Assembly (NCBI GenBank): GCA_025677835.1
Contig: JAIXMR010000057.1
Span: forward strand, 99,248-163,247
Reading direction: 5' to 3'
Length of the DNA stretch: 64,000 nt
Source of the DNA: Sporodiniella umbellata
Lineage: Eukaryota; Mucoromycota; Mucoromycetes; Mucorales; Rhizopodaceae
Shown here: piece by piece, positions 44,333 to 54,106 of the stretch
How positions within the stretch are numbered: position 1 is the first letter of the stretch
How the letters are laid out: each line of letters opens with the position of its first letter
Notes under the pieces: model-generated
What the model was told of the DNA's origin: nothing
The model's database searches: none
What the model saw: only the letters and a program-made list of their open reading frames with translations
Made by a program: the position numbers and the translations under genes

Positions 44333-45253
44333 GAGTCAAGAAGCTAATACAAAGGGTCTACAGGACATCATATTGGATCTTATGTGCTATCGTCGATGGG
44401 GTCACAACGAACTGGATGAACCTGCATTTACTCAACCCGAGATGTATAACAATATCAGACATCGTACCTCGGTGCCTAAATCCTATGAGCAAAAACTTGT
44501 GAACGAAAAGGTGCTTGGGGAAACGGAAGCAGAGAAAGTGCGAGAGAACTACAACGACGCTTTAGAAAAAGGATTAAAAGAAGCGGTGGCATACCAAGTA
44601 CCTGAAGAGTATCACCTGAGCGGATCTTGGAAAGGCATTGAGCACATCAAACACTACTCGCCAGAACAACCCGAGACTGGGTGCGATTTAGACTTGTTAC
44701 GTCAAGTAGGCAATGCCTCTGTTCAATCTTCTGTGAAAGTCCATCCTCGTCTTCAAAAATACCATATCGATCAAAGACTTAAAAAAATCGATCAAGGGCA
44801 TGGTCTTGATTGGGCTACAGCAGAGGCCCTGGCCTTTGGTTCTTTACTGAAAGAGAATGTAGGTATTCGTATTTCAGGTCAAGATGTTGGCCGAGGTACG
44901 TTCTCTCAGCGTCATGCGATGTTTGTTTGTCAAGACACCGAGCGTGCTGTGGTTCCCCTGAACGAGATGAATACCCAAGAATTTCTAGAAGTAGCCAACA
45001 GTCCACTCTCAGAGTTTGCTGTGCTTGGTTTCGAATACGGTATGTCGATTGAATCGCCTCGTCGACTTTGTTTGTGGGAAGCTCAGTTTGGTGATTTCTT
45101 TAATGGTGCACAGATCATTTTGGATACCTTTGTGTCAAGCGGTGAAGAGAAATGGTTACGCCAAAGTGGACTGGTTGTATTATTACCTCATGGACAAGAC
45201 GGTGCTGGTCCTGAACACTCTTCTAGCCGAATTGAACGATTTTTGCAGGTAGC

Positions 45254-45284
<31 letters not shown>

Positions 45285-46045
45285 GTTTTAGCGAATGCAT
45301 GTATTGATTGCGTGATTTATAGACGAGCAATGATCCATTTGATATGAATTATAAGGAAAGGCATGCTGCCAACTGGCATGTTATTAATTGTACGACACCT
45401 GCTCAATACTTTCATGCTTTACGTAGACAGGTAAATAGAAAATGGAAAGGAGATAAGATACTAACGTTTGAAACAGATGGTTCGAAACTATCGCAAGCCA
45501 TTGATTGTTGCTTCACCCAAGAGTTTACTCAAGTCTCCTTTAGCCGTAAGTTCTTTAGAAGAGATGGGTCCTGACACTCGATTCCAACCTGTACTGGGAG
45601 ATGATTCAGTGGAGAACCCAGAAAGAGTAGAAAAGGTGGTGTTTGTTTCTGGCAAATATTACTATGATCTTGTGAAAGAACGTGAGCGTAGGGGCCTGAA
45701 GGATCGTATGGCACTTGTTCGTGTTGAAGAATTGAGTCCTTTCCCAAGAGATGAATTAAAGCGTGAGATCGAAAAATACACAGGGGCTAAAGACTTTGTC
45801 TGGTGTCAAGAAGAGCCTCAGAATTCGGGCGCTTATTCGTTTATGGCACCACGATTGAACCAGTTGATGCCCGATAGTAAGGTAAGAAGACAAACAAGAT
45901 GGATACAGAAGCGTAATTGTGTGTTTAATATAAATATTAGATAATTCAATATGTGGGTAGAGGTCCTCTCGCTGCCCCTGCTGGGGGTATTGCTACTGTA
46001 TTCAAACAACAAGCAAGCAAGATGTTGGAGGATGTGATGCGTTGA
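42847..46045 (+). CDS. DHTKD1: 2-oxoadipate dehydrogenase E1 (DHTKD1-like)
   Basis: Eight exons: 42847-43082, 43142-43322, 43395-43970, 44022-44282, 44364-45248, 45323-45430, 45477-45881 and 45941-46045. Phases agree; the product is 918 aa, the DHTKD1 size. A basic start (MLRVAARNFKSKKPI) suggests mitochondrial import. VYGYRVPKDF and the active-site region VIGMPHRGRLNLL are present, then HGDA|AFAGQG and IVVNNQLGYTT for the ThDP site. RRWGHNELDEP, GQDVGRGTFSQRHA, GFEYGMSIESP and LPHGQDGAGPEHSS follow. The enzyme decarboxylates 2-oxoadipate in lysine and tryptophan breakdown. The E2/E3 partners are not in the window. Introns 2, 4 and 5 hold homopolymers of 28-30 bases. Confidence 0.95.
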
Positions 46046-46051
46046 TGATTT

Positions 46052-46248
46052 TTACACTTTGACTTGAATGTCTAGAGATGATTTATCCAATTCTGTGTTT
46101 TTATAAATAAAGCCAATCCATTTGAGTGCAATAGCTCTTTTCGTTCTTGTTTTGCTATCCACTTCTTTATCCTGAAGAACCTTGTCACATACCGATCGAA
46201 GTGTTGCCTCCACTTCGAATTTTGAGGTTTGCCACAAAGCCTTATAAG

Positions 46249-46281
<33 letters not shown>

Positions 46282-47464
46282 CCCATTTTTTACTTTTAGT
46301 AGGGTCCTAACCATTGACAAAGAGGGGGGGGGCGGAGGGGATATTTACCTTGGTAGAAATCTCATCTTCCAATTTCATTCTTTCGGACTCTTCCATACCC
46401 GATTCTTCTGCCTTTGATATCAAATCAGCGGCTTGTTGTACATCCATGGCTACTTTGACTGTAGTCCAGAGCTCTTTCACAATATGTTTCTTTTGTTTGA
46501 ATCCCACAAAGATACTGGGCATGCCACCACCCTTCATACCCAAATGATGTTTAGCTTTCAGCATATAAACGCCACCGATAGAATGAAGTAATTCGATACC
46601 GTAACTTTCGTGTTTCAACTTTTCGGCCTCTTGTTTGATTTGATCTTGAAACTGCTGGGTGGCCTCGGCATCTCCTTTGCTTTCAGTATATAGACTCACT
46701 TTATGGATCAAGGCCTGGGCTAGTTTTTCTATACGCTCCTGTTGTTGCTTTTGCATCTTTTCTACTTGCTCTTTACTCATATTCTGTTTTGATTTACTGG
46801 GCGAGCCTCCCTCGTCAATGGTGGGCGATTTCAATTCTTCCTCTTGTGCCTCACTAAACATCTCACCCACCGCCAGTTCACCAATAATACCTTTAAAACA
46901 CATCAACGTTAACTCGATCCTTTCTACCCATCCTTACTTCTAAAAGCATCGCCACCAAACATCTGTTGAAAGTATTCACGAGGATCTGCAAAACCTCCTT
47001 CAGGAGCCAATTCATTGTCTTTACCATATTTATTGTAATGGGCTCGAAGCTGTGGATCTGACAAAACCTGGTAAGCCTCAGAAATTTCTTTAAACTAGAT
47101 TTGTAGGCACTTGATAAATATATGTGTATCTATTTTCTTGGCAAGTTACCTTTTCTTCTGCTTCTGGTCCTTTGTTTTTATCTGGGTGATATACCTTGAT
47201 TCGGGAGAGAGAGGGGTTTTTTTTTTTTTTTAGTATAACTGTTTGATACAATATATATGTGTTCATGCGTTATTACCAAGGCAAGTTTTCTGCAAAAAAA
47301 AAAAAAAAAAAAATACACATGTTTAGATACACCCACCTTTATTTATGTAGATAGATATACCTGTAAGCTTTTTTTATAGCGATAGGTTCAGCTGTAGGCG
47401 AAACACCCATAGTTTCATAATAGCTGTTGTCAATGGGATTCTCGTCTGTACCGAATTTCGACAT
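46052..47464 (-). CDS. DnaJ (Hsp40) with DnaJ-X domain, CAJ1/DJP1-like
   Basis: Six exons on the minus strand: 47361-47464, 47277-47289, 47150-47194, 46938-47094, 46349-46890 and 46052-46249. The product is 352 aa. The J domain is at residues 8-75: YYETMGVSPTAEP, KKAYR|KLAL|VYHPDKN with the HPD triad, then FKEISEAYQVLSDP. A Phe/Gly region FQQMFGGDAF follows. The X-domain has IIGELAVGEMF and runs to ALKWIGFIY near the end. Yeast Caj1/Djp1 act in peroxisome import and cytosolic folding. Exon 2 is a 13-nt microexon carrying only the first A of a codon and KLAL. The intron at 46250-46348 contains 28 A on the plus strand. Confidence 0.92.
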
Positions 47465-48684
47465 GGTAAAGTAAAAAAAAAAAAAAAAAAGAGAGAAAAA
47501 GAAAAAAGACAAGAATTTTTTTTTTTTTTTTTTTCTTTGGTTTGTGCGCTGAGGCAAGGCTTAGGGATAAATATGGCACCGAGCATGTGTTTTGAAAAAT
47601 CTAACCTATCATTTGGCTCATTCTTTTTCTTTAGTTTTCCGCTGCTGGGTACCTGAAGTTCGTTTTGTATGTAAGGAAGATATACGATGAGAAAATAGTG
47701 CAGTTCATGAGGGGGGGGGGGGAAAGAGAAGAGACCAAGAATGTGGTACTTTTGGCTTCCACAGACAATTGACCGTCCTTTGCTACAAATTGGCTAGCGC
47801 TAGAAATCTACTAGAATTATCCGATTTTAAAGCCAGTGGACGTTTCAAAAATGGGTCCTACTTCTTTTGAAACTTTATATCAGTTTTTACAAAATTTTTA
47901 AAAGAAAAATTCAAAGTGGATTACAAAAATTATCTTTACTATCTTTTCTTAAGATCTGACTCTGTTTCTTTAAAACCAAAATAGAGAAAGCAAACAAACA
48001 TGACAACAACACTTTAAGACTTTTAGGTGATATTACATTCTAGTAATTCCCGGTATTAAAGTTGTTTATGTTTGGCGTAAGAGTTAGGTACAAAAAGGTT
48101 CAACTTGAACGGGGAGGGGAGGGGGGGGGAGTTCATATGCTTTTCACCGCACTCGTGACTAAGCCATTTTGAATTCATTTGGATAGATTTGGTTTATGTC
48201 CAAAAAAAAAAAAAAAAAGATCATTGGGGATGTAGCCTATGCACACGCCGTTACGATGATTGGTCTCTTTCAGCTAAGCGTTGGATGGTAACCCGAGCTT
48301 GATCTATCCCAGTGCTTGTTATCAACTTACTAAAACGACAGGATGCATTCATTTTCTGACTGCCCCAAACAAAACGCTAAGCATGAGATGGATAAGCGGT
48401 AATCCAAGGCAACAATCTAGAGAGTAAAGGTTGTTGTTGTTTTGAATACAGTATGAATAAAAATCATGCTCTTTTCTTACAAAGGTAGGCTTTTTTTTTC
48501 TTTGGCTGTACTGAGTTTGAATGGAGCTGTGCACCAAGCAAGCGACGATGGGTTTCGTCATCTGTTTGTGGGTGGTGTTGTTTCCTTTTGGGATGTTGAA
48601 ACGAGAATAGAAATATTATTATTTCTTCTTTTCTTTCTTTAGGCATCACCCCTTGTTTGTAGAATAGCACGCAGAGTAGAATCC
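47465..48684. other. Spacer with G-rich runs
   Basis: About 1.2 kb with no gene I can support. It holds a run of 12 G at 47711-47722 and a four-block G-rich tract near 48111-48131 (see repeat entry), plus A and T runs. The minus-strand frames at 48349-48561 and 48464-48670 are low-value. Confidence 0.5.
48111..48131 (+). repeat. G-tract cluster, potential G-quadruplex
   Basis: The sequence is two GGGGA units followed by nine G, A and G. A run of nine G can supply two more G-triplets, so four G-tracts of three or more are available within 21 bp. A G-quadruplex is possible; no other evidence supports a function. Confidence 0.5.
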
Positions 48685-49002
48685 ATGACCACCTTGATCC
48701 AACGCTCGTCCGTGGTTCATGTTGTATCTAAAGTAACCGTAACGACCCTGACATTATTGACACTGGGGACCTTGTTTTGTTTGTTCTTGTTGATTGGATT
48801 GATGGACGATATGATTCTTATGCTATCACCACGACTGACACATTTCATACAACGACTTCATCAACAACTATGTAACATTGCCGAGTGGGAAAGGGAAAAA
48901 AGAGCCTCCTGGGGAAACGAAAACAGCATGGATAACCGCATTCAGTCCTTGATATCCAACCTGGCGGGGGCCATGAACGATTATATCAAAAGCACTCAAT
49001 AG
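48685..49002 (+). CDS. Small single-pass membrane protein, hypothetical
   Basis: A single exon of 105 aa. The start MTTLIQRSSVVHVVSKVTVT is followed by one long hydrophobic stretch (about 18-40, TLTLLTLGTLFCLFLLIGLM) and then a helical, polar C-terminus with HFIQRLHQQL and a Met/Asn-rich end. The composition looks genuine and the 3' end is convergent with the coiled-coil/glutaredoxin gene (30 bp between stops). I do not recognise the family. Confidence 0.55.
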   Translation: MTTLIQRSSVVHVVSKVTVTTLTLLTLGTLFCLFLLIGLMDDMILMLSPRLTHFIQRLHQQLCNIAEWEREKRASWGNENSMDNRIQSLISNLAGAMNDYIKSTQ

Positions 49003-49032
49003 TACTACAGAGCCCGTTTTATTTAAATAAAT

Positions 49033-50394
49033 TTACATTGTGTCAAAATCCAGTGTTTTGCCTTCTTTTAATTCAAGCTCAACCATTCTTAATAGCTCTT
49101 CATCTTCGTCGTACTCTTTCAGAGGCTGAACCTTTTGTACAGGCTTTAGTGTTGGAAGCGCGGCGGGCAGAGGGAAGCGTTCTTGATTCATTTCGGCTTT
49201 TTGGAGATAGGCTCTTTCTTGTGCTGTGAATTGACGCTCTTTGGCTGGACGCAAGATGTCCTGCAGTGCTTCACCTCGGATGGCTTCCACAAGCTCGTCT
49301 AATTGCTAATCGATGTGTTTTCTGGTGAGTACCAAAATATAATAAATAAAACCAGACTTACACCACGATAGTCTCCACCCACAAACAGTTGAGGAAACGC
49401 TTTGATTCTTCCTTCAGAGCTACCGTTGTTGTTGGCCTTTTTGGCGTACTGTCGAGCGGATTCACTCGAGGCCACATCCACCAAGGTAAAGGGGATACCG
49501 TTGGACGTCAGTAGATGTTGCATCTGTTCTTGGTTCTTCTTGACGGTGGCGTGTGCACTGACCGAAGAATAATACACTTGGACCTTGCCTGGGTCCAAAG
49601 GGGTCAAGATCGGCTCAGGCTTTTGATATTCAGGCAGATGACCCAAGACTCTTAACAAGGTCTTGCTCTTGCTTTCCACCAAAGAAGGCGTAGGTCGTAG
49701 CTTGGGTTGTTGTGCAGGGGAAGGCCAAGAGACGGCCTCGGTCGGCAGATAGCGTTCGGTCCAAGTCTCACGATTTTGTCCGTGCGATTTTTTCAAGTGG
49801 CTCATCTGGCTGTGTTGGTTGTCTTTGAGATGGTCCATCTCCGATTGATGCTCTTGTTCAAGGTCTTGGATTTGAACCGCAAACGTATGTTCCTGTTGTT
49901 CAAATTCATAAAGCATCTTCTCCAGATGTTCGTTGATCTTGTCCTCGGCTGGATTCTTTTCTGCATTCGATCGGACTTCTTCTAGCTGGGCCTCAAGCCT
50001 GAGCTTGTCTTCTTGGTGCTTCTGCAAAAGCGCTTTGTTCTTGAGCTTCTGACTGATCTCCAGCTTACGTAGCTCTTCTTGATGGTTTCCACCTAGATTT
50101 TCAATCGCGGCTTCTTGCTCTTTCAAAAGTTGGTTCTTTTCTGCCAATGCCTTTTCGTGCAATCGAAGACTGTCTTCATGTGCTTTCTTTTGGATCTAAG
50201 AAGAGGGGGTTTAGCCACAAGCCGGCTAGGGTCTCTAGAACATACCTCCAATTGTTGATTTAGCTCTTCAATTTTCTTTAACGCTGTCTCTTCTTCCCCT
50301 TTTACTGATGGATTGTTCTTGATCATCGAACGAAGCTCGTCCAACTCTTTTTCTTTATCAGCCAACTGATGGACTGCTTCCATGTTCTATGTTT

Positions 50395-50443
<49 letters not shown>

Positions 50444-51261
50444 TCTCCACCTAAAGAAACGATGCCTACCTGGTTTTTTAACTCTTCCAGTTGGGAAGCC
50501 ACCTGGTCTAGTTTGGGTGTTTTTTCATCCAACTGTTTCACCTTTTCCTCCAGTTGGGCTTCTTTTTCATCCAACCTCCTTTGCTTTTCCGCAAGGGCTT
50601 CAGCCGGAGTATTCATTTGCTCTAATTGGATGCGGAGCTCTTCTATTTCTCTCTCTCTGAGCGCTAGTTCCTGTTGTTTCACCTTGAGTTCCTCGATTTC
50701 CTTTTCTTTCAAGCAAAGTGCTTCGTGGGCTGTTTCTTGCTCTACATGTTCACCCAGTTGTTTCTTGAGTAATTCAAGTTCTGCCTTTTGATCGGCAATC
50801 AACTTGAGATGTTCCTCATTCTGTTGAAGCATAAGAGTCACGAGGGGGTTTTTCTCTTGATTTTTTTTTACCTTTGCTTTTAATCCTTTGACTTCCTCTT
50901 TCATCTCACTGATAGGGTATCGTTTGGTCGTTGGTGGTGTAGGGGAAGTTGGCTTTTTAGGTGTTGATTTGGTGGCTTTAGCTGCTGTATTCTTGACAGC
51001 TGTGGCTGCGGTGGCTCGAATACTGGCAATACTAGGACGGCTTTTAGGTACCGGAGCTTTTGTAGAGGCCATACTGGTAGGTCGAGACGTAGGCGTCGTG
51101 TTGGGAAGCAACGAAGTCCTAGGGCTTGGTTTTGGCAACTGGCTATCGACAGAGGTTCTTGCCACTCCAGGTTTGGTAACCGAGGGTGGTTTTAGCCTCG
51201 ATGTCTTCTTGACCCCTCTGTCTTCGGCTGTCTTCTTTTTCCTTGGACCCAAACACACCAT
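49033..51261 (-). CDS. Coiled-coil protein with C-terminal glutaredoxin/SH3BGR-like domain
   Basis: Five exons on the minus strand: 50872-51261, 50470-50820, 50246-50386, 49362-50195 and 49033-49305. The product is 662 aa. A basic, Pro/Ser-rich N-terminus (about 1-130) is followed by a long coiled coil (about 135-420). A thioredoxin-fold segment follows: VQVYYSSVSAHATVKKNQEQ, then GIPFTLVDVASSE, AFPQLFVGG and DELVEAIRGEAL. The CXXC-type Cys residues of classic glutaredoxins are absent, so it fits the SH3BGR-like branch and probably lacks redox activity. The acidic end is DFDTM. The 51-nt interval 50821-50871 has perfect GT-AG ends but no stop and a length of 17 codons, so it could be retained. 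The next intron holds 37 A. Confidence 0.85.
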
Positions 51262-51598
51262 AAATATTCCTTTTTTCTTGACTAAAGAAAAAATGAAGGC
51301 AAAGTAAAATAATAAAAAAAAAAAGAAAAAAAAAAGAGAGAGAGAGAGAAAAAGAGAGGCTAGCTTTTGGTATTTGCCTTTTTACTCTTTTTGGATGCAC
51401 GCCACGGGCGTACAGCAGACGAGTCAGTTCCCTTTTTTAGAGACTATTTTTTTTTTTATTTATTAGGATTGAGATTCTCTTGGTTCAAACCAAGAACAGT
51501 TGCGCTATGTATGTGCTTTTGAAATAACTTTGGACTGATTTGACTATAAACGGCAGGCTTCCTCCTTTTTTTACATTCATTCTATCCAGTGGCCCTGT

Positions 51599-51635
<37 letters not shown>

Positions 51636-51996
51636 CAGGGCCATTCAAGTGCTACGGAATAGAAGCACATGTCACGATTTAAATTATCCCACATGGGTTT
51701 ATTAATATGTTAGAGACACTACAGCAAATGATGATGTGGAAACCAGGATCGTCCTACTTGAAAATTAGTATGCGAATTTTGTTGTGCCCTTTTTATAGCT
51801 TCGGGGAAATAAACAAAAACATTGAAAAAAAAGTTTTTTTTTTTTTTTTTTTTTTTCTTTCAATCTAGACATTTCCTCCTTTTTTTAAATAAGGAATGAG
51901 CAATAAGAAAACTTTACAACTAGCCTCTCAAGGAAGAAGGTGAAAGTCTATGATTTTATATAGAACAAGATAAATTAACGTTTGATTTGAATATTT
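51262..51996. other. Spacer with poly-T tracts
   Basis: Divergent promoter region of about 730 bp. It contains A/GA repeats near 51313-51356 and T tracts near 51602-51635 (34 T) and 51835-51856. No gene is seen. Confidence 0.5.
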
Positions 51997-53975
51997 ATGC
52001 GTATCCATAGACCTTGGTATCAGTAAGTGCTTTCAAGATCGCAAAGAGATTAGATTGAAATCTTGTTTTTTTTTTTTTTTTTTCACAGTCCTGATGGATC
52101 TATTGCTGATCCCTATCTGATTGGCATTGCAGGTTTTTATTTTAATGTTATTGAGAATAAGGGAGGGAAACTAACGAGTAAACAACAGGCGGAAGTGCAA
52201 GCGGAAAAACGAGTGTTGCAGAGTAAGATCATCGAGTCAGATTGTTTTTATTCATAGCTATTTAGACGTGTTTTAAAAAACCTGAATGTGCCCTGGGTTG
52301 TTATTCTCTCGATGGATTCTTTCTATAACATCCTTACACCCGAACAAAGTAAATTGGCACATCAAAGGTAGCAAAAAAAAAAAAAAAAAAAAAAGAGGTC
52401 TACAAAAATAACTCATGCTTAACTTAGTCGTTTCAATTTCGACCACCCGTCTGCTTTTGACTACGACTTACTGTTTGATACACTCACCAAGCTCAAAGAA
52501 GGGTAAATCATAGCCTGGCAACGCATACGTACTCACGTTACCTCTAGTAAATCTGTTACCGTGCCTATCTACAACTTTTCTACCCACGCCAGAGAAGAAA
52601 AAACAACCACCATCTATGGCGCCAATGTGGTGATCTTTGAAGGCATCTTTGCATTGTACGACGCCAGAATTAGAGAGATGATGGATGTGAAGGTAAAAGG
52701 GGGGGGTTAAAGAAAGATGAAAGTTGAATCATGTATCAAGGTATTTGTGGATACTGATGCAGACATCCAATTGGCCAGAAGATTACAGCGAGATACCATG
52801 TACAGAGGGCGTGATGTGGAAGGGATTTTGGATGTAGGGCGTCCACGATTGAGTTTTCAATTGAATAACCCACCTTTTTAGCAATATACACGTTACGTAA
52901 AACCTTCTTACGATAATCACGTTCGGCCTACGATGAAATTTGCGGATATGGTATAGACTTGGACAGGTCCTAGGCACTGTAGTATTCACCTTTGCATTTA
53001 GATTATTCCCCGAGGATTAGAAAACGTGATTGCTATTGATCTAATGACAAAGCACATTCAAACACAGCTGAACGAAAACGTGACCCACTTTCGATTCGGT
53101 TTGCTGGAAACGCCTGTGCACGAAAAGATACCAGACAACGTACATCTGTTGCCCAGCACAAACCAGATCAAGGGCATTCATACCATCCTAAGAAACTATT
53201 TGACCAAGCGAGATGAGTTTGTTTTTTATGCTGACCGATTGGCCGTGTTGCTGATGGAATAGTAAATCCTTGTGTAACCATGGCCAGAGCAGCTCATTCT
53301 TTTTTTTTTTTTTTTTTTTTTACATCTAGTGTGATCAACATGCTTCCCTCAGAGCCCCTACAGATCAAAACGCCAATTGACGCGCTCTACGACGGTCTGA
53401 GATACAGCCAGAAGGTAAACCAGCCCCACCAAGAGCTCTTGTTTTACTTATTGACCCCCTCCCCCCTCTATAGATTTGTGGCGTTTCCATCCTACGTGCT
53501 GGTGGTACCATGGAAGCCGGTCTGAAGCGTGTCTTTAGTGATGCCACTATCGGTAAACTATTGATTCAAACCGATCCCAACACAGGAGATCCAGAGCTTC
53601 ACTACTGCAAATTACCAAAGGATGTTTCCAATTATAACATTGTCTTGATGGACGCCATGGTAGGCACAGGTGCTGCTGCCCTGATGGCCATTCGCGTCTT
53701 ATTAGACCATGACGTGCCAGAAGACAAGATCATCTTTGTTTCTTATCTCTCGGCTCATATTGGCTTGACCGTCGTCAACAACGCTTTTCCTCGTGTCAAA
53801 ATCGTTACTTCCATGGTAGATGCTAGCCTTAACAAACAAAAGCTTTGGATCGAACCAGGCATAGGAAACTTTGGTGGTAAGAATTATCAAAGTTCAAACA
53901 AAAGAAAAAATTTATTAACTTTTCTTTTGTTTTCAAATAGACCGTTATTTTGGTACAGAAGAAGATGAATATTAA
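51997..53975 (+). CDS. Uridine kinase fused to uracil phosphoribosyltransferase-like domain (URK1/UCKL1)
   Basis: Twelve exons: 51997-52022, 52089-52132, 52189-52222, 52266-52367, 52428-52502, 52548-52692, 52741-52833, 52882-52950, 53002-53261, 53330-53414, 53474-53876 and 53941-53975. Phases agree throughout; the product is 456 aa. The P-loop [14 protein letters not shown] spans exons 2-3. [45 protein letters not shown] and [17 protein letters not shown] follow. The C-terminal half is UPRT-like ([15 protein letters not shown], then [15 protein letters not shown]). It salvages uridine/cytidine to UMP/CMP. The start ATG 51997 gives a short leader; a longer upstream exon is possible. Exons of 26, 34, 35 and 44 nt are unusually small. 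Confidence 0.93.
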
Positions 53976-54106
53976 ATAAACAAAAAAAAAAAAAAAAAAA
54001 AAAAATTATATATCAATATATTAATTTTTTAGTACGTGTGTGAAGGGGAGAGGGAAAGCAATGGATGTCTATAAAAAGAAAAAGCCTTTTCTTTTTTTTT
54101 TTTTTT

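Noticed and set aside
50369..51307. Plus-strand frames opposite the coiled-coil/glutaredoxin gene
   Set aside because: Lys- or Ser/Phe-rich shadows of a coiled coil; no start context.
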